DNA from: Kitasatospora acidiphila
GTDB lineage: Bacteria; Actinomycetota; Actinomycetes; Streptomycetales; Streptomycetaceae
Direction of reading: 5' to 3'
Length of the DNA stretch: 64,000 nucleotides
Assembly (NCBI RefSeq): GCF_006636205.1
Contig: NZ_VIGB01000003.1
Coordinates: forward strand, 7,938,501 to 8,002,500
How positions within the stretch are numbered: position 1 is the first letter of the stretch; the number at the start of each line of letters is the position of its first letter. The translations under genes and the position numbers were made by a program. The notes beneath the pieces are model-generated. The model saw only the letters and a program-made list of their open reading frames with translations, had not been told where the DNA came from and did no database searches. Of the stretch, positions 8,419-17,993 are shown in pieces.

Positions 8419-10702
8419 GGTCCGCTCCCTCACCGAGCCCATCGCCGAGCAGTTCGCGTTCCACCCACTCGTAGTAGGGCCGCCCGAACTCGCCGGGCGT
8501 CACCGGAAGTCCGAGCTTCTGGTACTCGCGGCCCGCCGACACGACCAGGTCGCGGACACCGACCGTCTCCGTGCTGGGGTCCGCGCGCAGCGCCCGGAAC
8601 GCCGCGTCCAGCACGATGTTCTTGATGCTGCCGCCGGACACCGGGAACCGGGCTGCCAGCACGGCCAATTGGTCGTCGTCGGGGAACCGCAGGCCGGGCG
8701 GGAACATGCCGCGCCAGATGCGCAGCCGCGCGGCGGCGTCCGGTGCCGGGAAGTCGACGATGGCGTGCAGCCGGCGCAGGAACGCCGTGTCGATGTTCTG
8801 CCGCAGGTTCGAGGCCAGCACCACCACGCCGCGGAACTCCTCGACCCGCTGCAGCAGGAACGCCATTTCCACGTTGGCCCAGCGGTCCCGGGCCTCCTTG
8901 ACCTCGCCGCGCTTGGCGAACAGCGCGTCGGCCTCGTCGAAGAAGAGCATGGCGTTGGACTGCTCGGCGTCGGCGAACACCCGGTCCAGGTTCTTCTCGG
9001 TCTCGCCGACGTACTTGCTCGCCACCGCCGACAGGTCCACCTTGTACAGGTCGGCGCCCTGTTCACGGGCCAGCAGCTCGGCCGCCATCGTCTTTCCGGT
9101 GCCGGAACCGCCGGTGAACATCGCCACCACGCCGCGGCCGAGGCTGAGCCGCCGGTCGAAGCCCAGCTCGGTGTAGACCCGGCCGCGCAGGCCGATCCGG
9201 GCCCGCAGCTCCTCCAGTTGACGGCGGCTCGGGTCGGGGAGGACGAGGTCGTCGAAGCCGGTGTCGGTGTGCGCGTCGACGCGCCGGGCGAACGCGACCA
9301 GCCGGCGGCCGGACTGGCGGCGGCAGCCCTCGAACAGGTCGTCCGGATGCAGCAGCGGTCGTGCAGGGGTGCGCAGCCGGGCCACGCCGCACGCGGAGGA
9401 GACTGCGTCGGTGATCTGGCCGGCGGTGAGTTGGAAGGTGTTGGCCAGTGCGTGGGCCAGCTGGTCGCGGCGGGGGCGGGGGCGATCGAACGCGGTGTCC
9501 GGCGGCAGGAGTTCCAGCCACAGGGCGCGGCGCTGGGTGAAGTCGGGCACCGGCAGATCGACCCGGACGAAGCGGCCGGTGGCGACCGCGCCGGCCGGCT
9601 CCCACGGCTCGGTGCTGGTGACCAGGGTCGGGCCGGCGAAGCGGTCGGCGGCAGCGGTGAGGACGTCCCAGCGGTCGTCGTGCTCCGCGCCCCCGGCTCC
9701 CTCGGGGTCGGTGGCGAGCAGGCGGTCGGCACCGAGCCAGCACAGGGCCGCGCCGCGCAGCGTCGCCTCCCGGTAGCTGAGCTCGACGATGGTCGGCCAC
9801 GGCTCGCTCGCGACAGTCGGGATGGTGGCGTGCAGCAGGGGCAGGGCCGCGTCGCCGCAGAGCGCGGTGGCGGTGCTGCGCCGGCCGGTGCCGTACGGGC
9901 CGTGCAGGAACAGCAGGGTGCCCTCGGGGCGGGTGCGCAGCCAACTCGCCATCTCCCGCAGCTCGTTGCGGCGGGCGGCGGCCAGCACCAGGTCGTCCAG
10001 GGAGGCGGCCGGGTCGGCGACGGTGAGCACCCCGGACAGGCGCTCGTCGACGCGGTCGTCACCGAGGAGGTGGCCCGCGATCCGGGGGTCGATGCGCAGC
10101 GCGCCGGACGGCCCGTGCTCCAGCAGACGGTGGTTCAGCAGTTGTGCGGACGCGCCGAACAGGGCGAGGCCGTGCTCGGTGAGGCCGTGCTCGGCGCCGG
10201 ACGGCTCCGGGTCGACGATGCGCAGCGCCAGGTCGGCGGTCGGCGCGGACGCGGTCGCGTCGTCGAGGAGGTAGCCGAACAGCCGGCGGTAGCGCGGCTG
10301 GAGGTAGCCGAGCAGGCAGAGCAGCAGCACGTCCTGTTCGCGGCGGTCGAGGCCGAAACTCCGTGCCAGCATGGGGAATCGGAGCGGGACGGTGCTCTGG
10401 GCGGTGCGCTTGTCCAGCTCGGCCAGCGCGGTCGCCGCCGCGTCGAGGTGGGTGCGGGCTGCCGCCGGGAGCGGGTCGACGAGGGCGAACGGCTCGGCGA
10501 GGTAGCGGTCGATCTCGCCCTCGGCGACGCTGGGCAGGCCCCACTGGGTGGCCGGTTTGTCGGCCCCCAGCTGGTGGCGGAAGACCTCGATGCGCGCGCG
10601 GACCAGCAGGTCGGCGCGGTGCAGTTCGGCGGCCAACTGCGCCGCGCTGTCGATGTAGCCCGCGCTGTCGACGTAGCCCGTGCTCTCGGAGTATCCGGTC
10701 AT
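8411..10702 (-). CDS. AAA+ ATPase of the contractile injection system (Afp15-like)
   Basis: Protein of 763 residues with two ATPase-like modules. The C-terminal one is canonical: Walker A GGSGTGKT (531-538), Walker B MLFFDEAD (585-592) and a sensor segment VVVLASNLRQNIDTAFLRRL. The N-terminal one (about 240-400) has GPYGTGRRS in place of Walker A, with Arg instead of the catalytic Lys, so it is probably inactive. AAA+ proteins of this type are conserved in Afp/PVC-like clusters and are thought to act in assembly or cargo loading. The ATG at 10702 is chosen because it overlaps the tape-measure stop as ATGA; an upstream in-frame start at 10744 would lie inside that gene. The stop overlaps the DUF4157 start, suggesting translational coupling. 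Confidence 0.92.
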   Translation of the reverse strand: MTGYSESTGYVDSAGYIDSAAQLAAELHRADLLVRARIEVFRHQLGADKPATQWGLPSVAEGEIDRYLAEPFALVDPLPAAARTHLDAAATALAELDKRTAQSTVPLRFPMLARSFGLDRREQDVLLLCLLGYLQPRYRRLFGYLLDDATASAPTADLALRIVDPEPSGAEHGLTEHGLALFGASAQLLNHRLLEHGPSGALRIDPRIAGHLLGDDRVDERLSGVLTVADPAASLDDLVLAAARRNELREMASWLRTRPEGTLLFLHGPYGTGRRSTATALCGDAALPLLHATIPTVASEPWPTIVELSYREATLRGAALCWLGADRLLATDPEGAGGAEHDDRWDVLTAAADRFAGPTLVTSTEPWEPAGAVATGRFVRVDLPVPDFTQRRALWLELLPPDTAFDRPRPRRDQLAHALANTFQLTAGQITDAVSSACGVARLRTPARPLLHPDDLFEGCRRQSGRRLVAFARRVDAHTDTGFDDLVLPDPSRRQLEELRARIGLRGRVYTELGFDRRLSLGRGVVAMFTGGSGTGKTMAAELLAREQGADLYKVDLSAVASKYVGETEKNLDRVFADAEQSNAMLFFDEADALFAKRGEVKEARDRWANVEMAFLLQRVEEFRGVVVLASNLRQNIDTAFLRRLHAIVDFPAPDAAARLRIWRGMFPPGLRFPDDDQLAVLAARFPVSGGSIKNIVLDAAFRALRADPSTETVGVRDLVVSAGREYQKLGLPVTPGEFGRPYYEWVERELLGDGLGEGADHG

Positions 10703-12447
10703 GACGCTCCCATCCGGTACCGAACCGTCCGCCCGCCCAGCCACGGCACCGCCTCCAGCGGCCGGTCATAGCCGGCCATCGACACCACGACGTCCAGCGG
10801 CCCGGGTTCCAGCTCCACCACCAGCTCCTCGGCCGTCCAGTGCAGCCGCCCCCGGCGCCGCACGAAGTGCGCCAGCAGGTAGCTGCCGCTCGACTCGCTG
10901 AACTGGCCCAGCCAGCGCGACCAGGTGCGCAGCACCGCGCCCGCCAGCAGCCCGATCACCGCGTCGGCCTTGGGCCGGCCGAGCTTGCCGTCCGGCAGGT
11001 CGGTGTCGGCCAATGCGGTCAGCTCGGCCGGGTCGGGCAGCCGCTGGGCAGCCGCCTGGACCTGCAACTCGCTGCGCAGCGACGCCAGATGGTGCACCTG
11101 CCGCCAGCCGCGGCGCACCTGGGTCGGGCGGCCGGCGAAGGCCCGCACCGCGGGCTCGGCGGAGTCGGCACCGGTCAGCCGGCCGGCCACCGCGAGCAGG
11201 ATCTCGGGCAGGAAGTCGGCGAGGCCGGCGCGCGCCAGCACGGCGGGCACCCGCAGCTCGGTGACGGCGCGCAGCAGGAGCAGTATTCCGGCGCAGGGAC
11301 TGTCCTCGACATCCGCGTCGAAGTGACCGGCAAGTCCGGCGAGTTGAGCGAGCACCGGATCCGCCTGGCCCGCCGCCCAGCGGTCCTGCACCTCGGCGAG
11401 GACCGCGACGACGAATCCGTCGTCGGCCCACTCCGGATGTTCCGCGACCAGCGCGGCCCGTAGCAGCAGTGCGGCGCGCGGCCCGGGGCCGGCCACTCGC
11501 ACCGCCGCACGCAGCTCGGGGCTCGCGGCCAGCACATCGGCCAGCGCCTGCCGGGCCGCCGCCTCGCGCCGCCCGGCCGGTTTCGGCGAGGCGGCGGTCA
11601 GGCCGGGGAGCAGCAGGTCGGTCTCCAACCAGTCGAACCGGTCGGCGAGCTCGGCCGGCGGGGGAGCGGTCGGCGTCCGCAGGTCGCCCCGGGCCGCGAG
11701 CCGCCGCAGCACGTCCACCACGACGAGCGTCAGCGCGGTGGAACTGCGCCAGTCCGGCACGGCGCGCGAGCGGTAGAGGCGAGCCACGTCCAGCGCGGCG
11801 AGCGGGACGCCGGTCCACAGCCCCCAGGCGTCGGCGATCGCCACGGCGGTGGTCAGCAGCGGCCAGAGTCCTGACACATCGTCAGTGGGAGCCGGTGGCC
11901 GGGCGGTGTCGGCGGCCAGCTCCCGGATCGCCGCGTCGGGCAGCGTGGCGAGGAGCGCGGGCAGCATCGCCTGCCGGTGCAGGGCGGCCAGCACCGGGAC
12001 CGGCGGCTGGGTCGCGAGCAGGGCGCGCGCCGCGCTGCCGGTCGGCTCGGCGTGCCAGGCGGCGAACGGATGGAAGTACCAGTGCTGGGCAGCCGTGCCG
12101 CCGAGGTGTTCGACGAGGTAGGCGGCCAGGTACTCGGCCTGGTCCGCGAAGCGGATCACGTTGCCGTCAGCCGACGCTTCCGCCGCGACGGCGGTCACGA
12201 TCGCGCGGGCCAGCGCCTCGGCCCAGTGGCGGGCAGCGGTCGGGGCGTCGGCGCGCAGCGCGAACTCGGCGTGCACCTGGCGGATGACGTAGACGGTGGG
12301 GTCGTCGCCGTACACGGAGTCCAGCAAGGTGCTGAGGATGCCGGGGAGTTCGAGGCGGGCGAGCTGGTCGAGGTGCGCGGCAGCGGCGGCCGGCTCGACG
12401 CCCCGCGCGAGGTAGTCGCAGGTCAGCGACCTGATGCTGCCGTCCAC
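10699..12447 (-). CDS. Contractile injection system tape-measure-type protein (Afp14-like)
   Basis: Protein of 582 residues, Ala/Leu-rich and largely helical. The C-terminal segment reads ELVVELEPGPLDVVVSMAGY and then RPLEAVPWLGGRTVRYRM, like the closing PW..-type motif of the CIS tape-measure family. It lies directly before the AAA+ ATPase, as Afp14 precedes Afp15. In such systems the tape measure sits in the tube and sets sheath length. The gene starts 3 bp after the preceding stop. Assignment rests on the C-terminal motif and on gene order, because the helical body is poorly conserved. Confidence 0.72.
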   Translation of the reverse strand: MDGSIRSLTCDYLARGVEPAAAAAHLDQLARLELPGILSTLLDSVYGDDPTVYVIRQVHAEFALRADAPTAARHWAEALARAIVTAVAAEASADGNVIRFADQAEYLAAYLVEHLGGTAAQHWYFHPFAAWHAEPTGSAARALLATQPPVPVLAALHRQAMLPALLATLPDAAIRELAADTARPPAPTDDVSGLWPLLTTAVAIADAWGLWTGVPLAALDVARLYRSRAVPDWRSSTALTLVVVDVLRRLAARGDLRTPTAPPPAELADRFDWLETDLLLPGLTAASPKPAGRREAAARQALADVLAASPELRAAVRVAGPGPRAALLLRAALVAEHPEWADDGFVVAVLAEVQDRWAAGQADPVLAQLAGLAGHFDADVEDSPCAGILLLLRAVTELRVPAVLARAGLADFLPEILLAVAGRLTGADSAEPAVRAFAGRPTQVRRGWRQVHHLASLRSELQVQAAAQRLPDPAELTALADTDLPDGKLGRPKADAVIGLLAGAVLRTWSRWLGQFSESSGSYLLAHFVRRRGRLHWTAEELVVELEPGPLDVVVSMAGYDRPLEAVPWLGGRTVRYRMGAS

Positions 12448-12450
12448 CGA

Positions 12451-13758
12451 TCAGCCCTCCCCGGTCAGGTGCTGCGCCAGCGTGCCGGCCGTGGCGCCGT
12501 ACCCCTGCTTCAGCTGCGCCGCGACCTGCTGGAGCAGCTCCGGATCCGCGGCCAGCGCCGTCGCCACCACCGACGCCGACGCGGTCGTCCCCTGCGGCCG
12601 GTACAGCCGCGCCGCGACCCCGGCCGCGCCGCCGATGCCGCTGAGCAGCGCCCCGGTGGCCAGCGACTGCACGGCGGCGCTCGGCGCCAGCGCCGCGGTC
12701 GCCGGGGCGCTGAGGTTGCCCTGCACCGTCAGGTTGCCGTGCACGGTCACGGTGTTGTCGCCGCGGACCGTCAGACAGGGCGTGAAGGTGGCCTTGTCCG
12801 CCGACCACGTGCCGATCACCAGCGCGTTCGCCGCCCCGGAAGGCAGCTCGACGCGCAGCTCCCGCTGGGTGCCGCTCTGCGCGCCGTAGACCTGCCACGG
12901 CTGCGCGGCGTCCATCGGAGCCTTCGCTGACGCCTCGGCCGGCGTTGACTGCGCGGCCTGGACCGGGAACTCCAAAGCCCCCTGCTCGATGCGCAGTTCG
13001 CCGTTGACCGCCAGGTTGCCGTGGACCGTCGCCGTGCCGGTCGCGGCGATGTCGAACAGCGGGTCGGTGTTCGAGTCGGCGCGGACCGCGAAACGGGTCG
13101 GATCGGTGTCCGCCGCCGCACCGAGGTCGATCCGGGCGTCGCCGCGCGGGTGCGCCACCGAGGCGGCGACCAGGCCGGCGTAGCGACGGCCGGATCGGTC
13201 GATCGCAAGGCCGGACCCGGTGGTGCGGCGGACCCGGCCGAGCAGCACCGGCCACGGCATGGTCTCCTCCGGCGCGGTCCGCTCCGGGCCGAACTCGAGG
13301 TCACCGGGCGGCACTTGCGGCGGCTGGTTGGCGTCCACGGCGTCATCGGCCGCGGTGATCAGCAGCCGGGGCAGCTCCAGCCAGCGGTAGTAGGCGGTCG
13401 CCTCGCTGCCGCAGGCCCCGTAGCCGGTCGGCGCGGTGTCGGAGCCGGCCCGGTCGTAGATCAGCCAGATGTCGTAGGCGATCTCGCCGGTCAGCGGCGC
13501 GGGCGGCAGCGGCGGCACGGTCATCCGCTCGATGACCACGACCTCCCGGCCGTAGCCGTCGACGGCGAGGCCCGGCTGCACGGCGAGCGGGCCGCCGTCC
13601 GCGGTGAGGTCCAGGCCGTGCAGGATGCCCCAGCTGTGGCCGGCGACGTTGTGCCGGCGCCGCATCGCAACGTGGTAGGCCTGCTCGTCGCTGAAGTCCT
13701 GCGGGCGCAGGAACTGCCGGTCGAAGTACCGCACCCGGACGATCCGGTCCGCGTCCAC
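12451..13758 (-). CDS. Injection-system accessory protein, GWGIxxGLD-family paralogue D
   Basis: Protein of 435 residues, last of four consecutive paralogues. The shared N-terminal block reads RVRYFDRQFLRPQDFSDEQAYHV, then RRRHN, then WGILHGLDL, then VQPGLAVDGYGREVVV. The C-terminal half has repeated short strands (TATVHGNLAVNGELRI, NTVTVHGNLTVQGNLS), as in beta-helical fibre tips. No signal peptide is seen. The family is unrecognised. Position between the baseplate wedge and the tape measure suggests a baseplate or tip-decorating part; a fibre role is inference from the strand repeats. Gaps to neighbours are 3 bp. Confidence 0.7.
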   Translation of the reverse strand: MDADRIVRVRYFDRQFLRPQDFSDEQAYHVAMRRRHNVAGHSWGILHGLDLTADGGPLAVQPGLAVDGYGREVVVIERMTVPPLPPAPLTGEIAYDIWLIYDRAGSDTAPTGYGACGSEATAYYRWLELPRLLITAADDAVDANQPPQVPPGDLEFGPERTAPEETMPWPVLLGRVRRTTGSGLAIDRSGRRYAGLVAASVAHPRGDARIDLGAAADTDPTRFAVRADSNTDPLFDIAATGTATVHGNLAVNGELRIEQGALEFPVQAAQSTPAEASAKAPMDAAQPWQVYGAQSGTQRELRVELPSGAANALVIGTWSADKATFTPCLTVRGDNTVTVHGNLTVQGNLSAPATAALAPSAAVQSLATGALLSGIGGAAGVAARLYRPQGTTASASVVATALAADPELLQQVAAQLKQGYGATAGTLAQHLTGEG

Positions 13759-13761
13759 GGT

Positions 13762-15234
13762 CTACCTCCAGTGAAACCGTCCAGTCCGGGGACTGGCGCT
13801 GGGATTGGGGACCGGCGGCACGCTCCGCCAGTCGAAACTGGTGACCCCGAGCGTGACCTTGCCACCGGGCAGCAGGCCGAGCGCGACCACCTCGACGTGC
13901 ACGGTCACACTGTCGGCCGCGGGCAGCGGCACGCTGCCGGGGATCTCGAACTCGGCGTCCGGCTGCAGCAGTTGCGACGACCCCAACCGCTCGCTCTTCT
14001 GTACGCCGTTGACCGTGATGACCGCCGCCACCGTCAGGTCGGTCACCGCCTGACTGGTGATGCTGGTGACCTTGACGTCGTAGGCGAGGGTCTGCGGCGG
14101 CACCACCGGCGCCGCGGCGGCCTTCCGCGCGGACTTCTGCTGCTGCGGCGGCGGATTCGGGTCCTGGACGACCGCTGCGACGGTCAGCGCCGAGTTGTCG
14201 AACAGGTCGCCGCTGAACTGCCGGTCGATCGCCAGGCTGCTCTGCCCGACCGCGCCGGTCCAGGTGCTCATCAGCGTCGCGGCCAGCCGGGGGTCGCCGG
14301 GATCGACGGCCAGCGGCCCGAAGATCAGGGTGCCCTCGACGTCGAGGGAACCGACGGTGGTGTCGCCACCCGCGTGGACCACCAGCGGCAGGGCGCCGTC
14401 CGGGGCGGTGCCCACCGCGAACCGGTACCAGTCCGGCACCTCGGTAGGCCCCGGCGCGCCCATCTCCACGCGCAACTCCTGCCCGGTCTGCACGCCGTCG
14501 GCGAGGATCGCCGCGCGGTACCAGCGCCACGGCGACGCCGTCTTCGGCGCGGGTACCGCCGGGTCGAACCGGAGCGGCCCGCCCGGAGCGAGCCGCGCGC
14601 CGTGGGCGATGACCGAGCCGTTGACGGCCGTCCCGGTCGTCGGTGACACGGCCAGGCGCGGCACCGGGCGGCCGGCCGGGTCGGGGAGCGTGACGGTGAG
14701 CGCCGGGTCGTGATCCAGTTGCATGGTCCCGCCGGTGGGAGCGGCCACGGCCGCGCCCTCGGCGGTGCCCCACGTGACCGGACTGGACGCGGGCACGTAC
14801 GGCGGCCCGGTGGACGCGACCAGCCGCCCGAGGTAGACCGTCCCGGCCGGCCCGGCCACGTCGTCGCCGGGCTGGACCTGGGTTACGTGGACGTCGGCGC
14901 CCTCGGTGACACGATCGGCCGCTGTGACGTCCTCGCGGTAGCCGAGGAACAGGTCCAGCGCCGCCGCGCCGGCCGGCAGGTCCGACCAGCGCAGCAGCAC
15001 GGGATCCGGCAGCACCACGGCCCGGCCGAGGCCGTCCACGGCCAGCCCGGCCGCGATCTGGCAGCCGGTGTGCCGGGTGGACAGGCCGAGGCCGTGAGCC
15101 ACCCCGGCGGTGTGCGCCGTGGTGTCGTGGCGACGGCGGGTGGTGATCCGGTACTCCTGCTCGGCCTCCAGGTCGGCCACACCGAGCTGCTGGTTCTCCC
15201 GGTAGTGCGGGCGGATCAGATCGGGCCGGGTCAT
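13762..15234 (-). CDS. Injection-system accessory protein, paralogue C
   Basis: Protein of 490 residues. The N-terminal block RPHYRENQQLGVADLEAEQE, TTRRRHD, GVAHGLGLS and AAGLAVDGLGRAVVL aligns with paralogues A, B and D. It lacks the Cys-rich start of A and B. The middle contains phrases resembling paralogue D (LRFDPAVP.., SLDVEGTLIFGPLAVD), and the C-terminus is a predicted beta-rich domain (LAYDVKVTSITSQAVTDLTV). The start ATG overlaps the previous stop (ATGA). Function unknown; probably a structural part of the particle because it is embedded in the operon with no spacing. Confidence 0.68.
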   Translation of the reverse strand: MTRPDLIRPHYRENQQLGVADLEAEQEYRITTRRRHDTTAHTAGVAHGLGLSTRHTGCQIAAGLAVDGLGRAVVLPDPVLLRWSDLPAGAAALDLFLGYREDVTAADRVTEGADVHVTQVQPGDDVAGPAGTVYLGRLVASTGPPYVPASSPVTWGTAEGAAVAAPTGGTMQLDHDPALTVTLPDPAGRPVPRLAVSPTTGTAVNGSVIAHGARLAPGGPLRFDPAVPAPKTASPWRWYRAAILADGVQTGQELRVEMGAPGPTEVPDWYRFAVGTAPDGALPLVVHAGGDTTVGSLDVEGTLIFGPLAVDPGDPRLAATLMSTWTGAVGQSSLAIDRQFSGDLFDNSALTVAAVVQDPNPPPQQQKSARKAAAAPVVPPQTLAYDVKVTSITSQAVTDLTVAAVITVNGVQKSERLGSSQLLQPDAEFEIPGSVPLPAADSVTVHVEVVALGLLPGGKVTLGVTSFDWRSVPPVPNPSASPRTGRFHWR

Positions 15235-15444
15235 GACGACCCCGGGGCGGGCGGCTGTGCCGGGGCCGGGGTGATCGGTGCCGCAGGTGCCCCAGGTGCC
15301 CCAGGTGCCGCAGGGGGCGGGCCCGGTGTCGTCGGTACCTGGGCCTGTTCCGTTGCCCGCGTCATCGGCACGGAGTTGTCCGCTGTCGCCTGTGCCTGCG
15401 CCCGTGCCATCGGCGGTACCTGCGTCTGCACCTGTGCCGTCGTC

Positions 15445-15498
15445 GGTGCTGGTGCTGGTGCTGGTGCTGGTGCTGGTGCCGGTGCCTGTGCCTGTGCC
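15445..15498. repeat. Hexanucleotide tandem repeat (GGTGCY-type)
   Basis: Five GGTGCT units, two GGTGCC and two TGTGCC follow one another, nine hexamers in all. They encode the alternating Ala-Pro/Ala-Gln tail of paralogue B on the minus strand. A unit of six keeps the frame, so copy-number change would alter tail length only. A related 9-bp AGGTGCCCC repeat lies at about 15,278-15,312. Confidence 0.85.
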
Positions 15499-15939
15499 GT
15501 CGTCGGCGTCACCGGCGCGGCGTTGCCCGTCCGGAACCCGACCACCCGCAGCCCCGTGAGATGCGTCGCCTGGTGGGACGGCACGAAGTAGGCCACGTCC
15601 ACCGCGTCATCGGCCCCGAAGAACACCGGCGGCGTGCCGAGCATCGTGATCAGGTCGTCCAGGGTGGACGGCGCCCACTGCCTGACACCGCTGACCGACA
15701 CGCCGAGGTCCCGCAGCGCCAGTTGGGCCTCTTCGAGCCGGTGCCAGACCACCCGGCCGAGGTTCACCCGACCGAACGGAGCCGGCCACTGGACCGGGCC
15801 GAAGTCCCTGCGGAAGGGCGACACCGGGTCGATCGCCTTGACCACCCAGTGCCTGACCTGCTGGGCGTCGTCCTCGGCGGCCAGCCAGACCCGCGCCAGC
15901 GGCACCGCGTCCCCGGGACACCCCGGCGGGCGGGACCCT

Positions 15940-15960
15940 CCCCCAGACTCCGTCCGGGGG
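15940..15960. repeat. GC-rich palindromic element inside paralogue B
   Basis: CCCCCAGAC and GTCCGGGGG form a 9-bp stem with one mismatch around a TCC loop. Sequences of this form recur widely in streptomycete genomes (recalled, not searched). It lies at the frame break of the host gene. Confidence 0.6.
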
Positions 15961-16773
15961 TGCCCCATAGCAGGGAGAGGATCCGGTCCTGGGCGATCCA
16001 GAACAGCAGCTCCGTGAACTGCCCGGCGTCGAGCGCGCCCGAGCCGCCCACCCGGTCCGCGACGAACGGGAAGTGCCGCAGCGGCCGTTCGCGCAGTCGC
16101 GCGCCCAGCCAGGACTTCAGGCCCGCGTCGTTCGCGGTGCCCGGCAGCCCGTCGGCCTGCGCTCGGTACAGGACCGCGACGGCGTCCTCGTAGGCCTGCT
16201 GCCACTGCCGCCAGTCCGGCCGGTCCGGCTCGCTGCCGTCGACCACGGACACGCAGCGCAGCTCGAAGGACTCCACGATCCGGCTGTCCTCGCACTCGCC
16301 GGCCTGCGAACAGCCCGCCGTGCCGAGCGCGGGCACCGGGTCCTCGCCGACCTCGCGGTAGGCGATGCCGATGTCGAGGACGCACGCCGTCGGCGGCTCA
16401 CCGGACGGCGCCCCGCACGGCGAGGTCGGGTCCGGGCAGGAGGCCGCGAGGTCGAGCGTGGTCGCGGAGCCGACGACGACGTCCTCGCCGCAGGAGCTGA
16501 CCGCGTAGCCGGGCTGGAGGACCACGGTCGCCGCCGAGGCCCCCGGCGTCGGGTCGAGGCCGATATCCAGGCCGGTCACCACGCCCCAGCCGTCCCGGTA
16601 CCGGCCCAGCCGCCGCCGGTCCAGCACCCACGAGGCCAGCCCGGACAGGTCCTGGTCGGTGAGCAGTTGGCCGCAGAAGAACCGCGGGCGCACCAGGGCC
16701 TCCAGCCGGCACCGGCGCCCGTCACACGGCTGCGGGCAGCCACACCCGTGGCCGGCCACACTGAGCACGGCGG

Positions 16774-17982
16774 TCATCGTTCAGTCCTCCGGTCGTCGTC
16801 ATCGTCGTCGTCGCGAACCTCGAACCAGCTCTCGAACAGCCCGCCCTGCACGCCGTCCCCGGACGGCAGCCGGCCGCGCAGGTGGTTGCCGTCCACCGGC
16901 ACCCCGCGGCAGTCCGGGATGAAGTCGCAGCGCAGCGACACGAAGACGGTGGTGTCGCGCAGTGCGCGCCGGCCGTGCCCCGCGATGTAGCTCGGGTCGA
17001 TGGTGAACACCGCGACGCAGCCGTCGTCCTCCAGGCGGGCCGGCAGTTCCTCCGGGTAGGGCAGGAACGCCAGCGCCTCCGAGGGGCCGGTCGCGTACTG
17101 CACGACGAAGGTGTACGGGTTCACGCCGTGCCCGGCGCGGTGGCTGTGCCGTAGCGGCCGGTCGAAGTGGACCCGCAGCTCGCCGCGCAGGTGCTCGCGC
17201 AGGTGGCGCAGGGTGACCGCGCCGCCGTGCGGCCAGTTCACGTGGGTGATGTGGGTGAGGTCGGCCGGGGACGGCGGCTGGACGCGGCGGCCGTCCAGGT
17301 CGAGCTCGAAGCCGCCCTCCGGCAGCGGGATGATTCGGGCCAGCGGGACCAGGTTGCCGCACGGGCACTCCGGCTCCGGGCAGTGCCCGCCGCAGCCGCG
17401 GTGCCGGCGGTGCCGGCGGTCGTCATCCGCACAGTCGTTGTCGTCGCCATCGCAGTCGTCGCCGTCGCCGTCCTCGCACGGATCGTCCGGCCAGCACCCC
17501 GGTGTGACGTCCGCGACCACCAGCTGCACGCCGTCCCGGAACCGGTTGTACTCGCGGTGGCGAGGGTCGCCGGTCTCCTCCGCGTAGAGCGTCGGTACCG
17601 GCTCCACCTGCTCCTCGGTGAACTTCGCGCACAGCAGGTACGGCTCCGACCGCTCCGGAAGCTCGAACGCGGTGTCGCAGCGCAGGATCAGCTCCCGGCC
17701 GTGGCAGTCCAGCGCGAAGCCGGCGGTCACCACCACCCAGGTCCGGGCGCACTCGGGGCGGGGGTGCCGGTGCACGTCCAGCCCGCACACGATGCCCCAG
17801 CCGTGCAGCAGCCGGTTGTGCAGCCGGTGGTGGTCCAGCAGGTAGTCGGTGTCGGCGGCGAAGTCGCGGGCCGCCATGAACTTGCCGGTGAAGTAGCGGT
17901 TGCGTTCGGCCTCCACCTCGCCGGTGTGTCCGCTGTGGTCGTGGCTGCCATCGTCGTGACATCCGCACCGTCGTGCTGACAT
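16774..17982 (-). CDS. Injection-system accessory protein, paralogue A (Cys/His/Asp-rich)
   Basis: Protein of 402 residues. The N-terminus is rich in likely metal ligands (RRCGCHDDGSHDHSGH), followed by the family block NRYFTGKFMAARDFAADTDY, RLHNRLLHGWGIVCGLDV and VVVTAGFALDCHGRELIL. A middle segment is very acidic and contains CGGHCPEPECPCG before NLVPLARIIPLPEGG. The C-terminus ends in a run of Asp. The ATG at 17982 has a strong ribosome site (GAGGAGAGG); the longer open frame to 19059 is a shadow of the wedge gene. The metal-binding potential is visible in the sequence. Role in the particle is unknown. Confidence 0.7.
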   Translation of the reverse strand: MSARRCGCHDDGSHDHSGHTGEVEAERNRYFTGKFMAARDFAADTDYLLDHHRLHNRLLHGWGIVCGLDVHRHPRPECARTWVVVTAGFALDCHGRELILRCDTAFELPERSEPYLLCAKFTEEQVEPVPTLYAEETGDPRHREYNRFRDGVQLVVADVTPGCWPDDPCEDGDGDDCDGDDNDCADDDRRHRRHRGCGGHCPEPECPCGNLVPLARIIPLPEGGFELDLDGRRVQPPSPADLTHITHVNWPHGGAVTLRHLREHLRGELRVHFDRPLRHSHRAGHGVNPYTFVVQYATGPSEALAFLPYPEELPARLEDDGCVAVFTIDPSYIAGHGRRALRDTTVFVSLRCDFIPDCRGVPVDGNHLRGRLPSGDGVQGGLFESWFEVRDDDDDDDRRTER

Positions 17983-17993
17983 GCGTCCTCTCC

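Larger units (their letters stand above)
15231..16777 (-). pseudogene. Injection-system accessory protein, paralogue B, frameshifted
   Basis: The first part (16777 down to about 15,960) starts with a Cys-rich block GHGCGCPQPCDGRRC and then the family block RPRFFCGQLLTDQDLS, GWGVVTGLDIG, LQPGYAVSSCGEDVVV. The second part is in another frame: VPLARVWLAAEDDAQQVRHW, WPAPFGRVNLGRVVWHRLEE, then a long Ala/Pro/Gln/Thr tail. The frames join within 15,931-15,965, where a GC-rich stem-loop of a common streptomycete interspersed type sits. Restoring one base in the C run 15940-15944 gives one reading frame of about 515 codons. Insertion of the palindrome is an alternative cause. Start and stop overlap the neighbouring genes by 4 bp, so the gene is otherwise normal. 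Confidence 0.7.

Noticed and set aside
8174..10771. 865-codon open frame on the plus strand
   Set aside because: It is antisense to the AAA+ ATPase, whose Walker motifs are intact.
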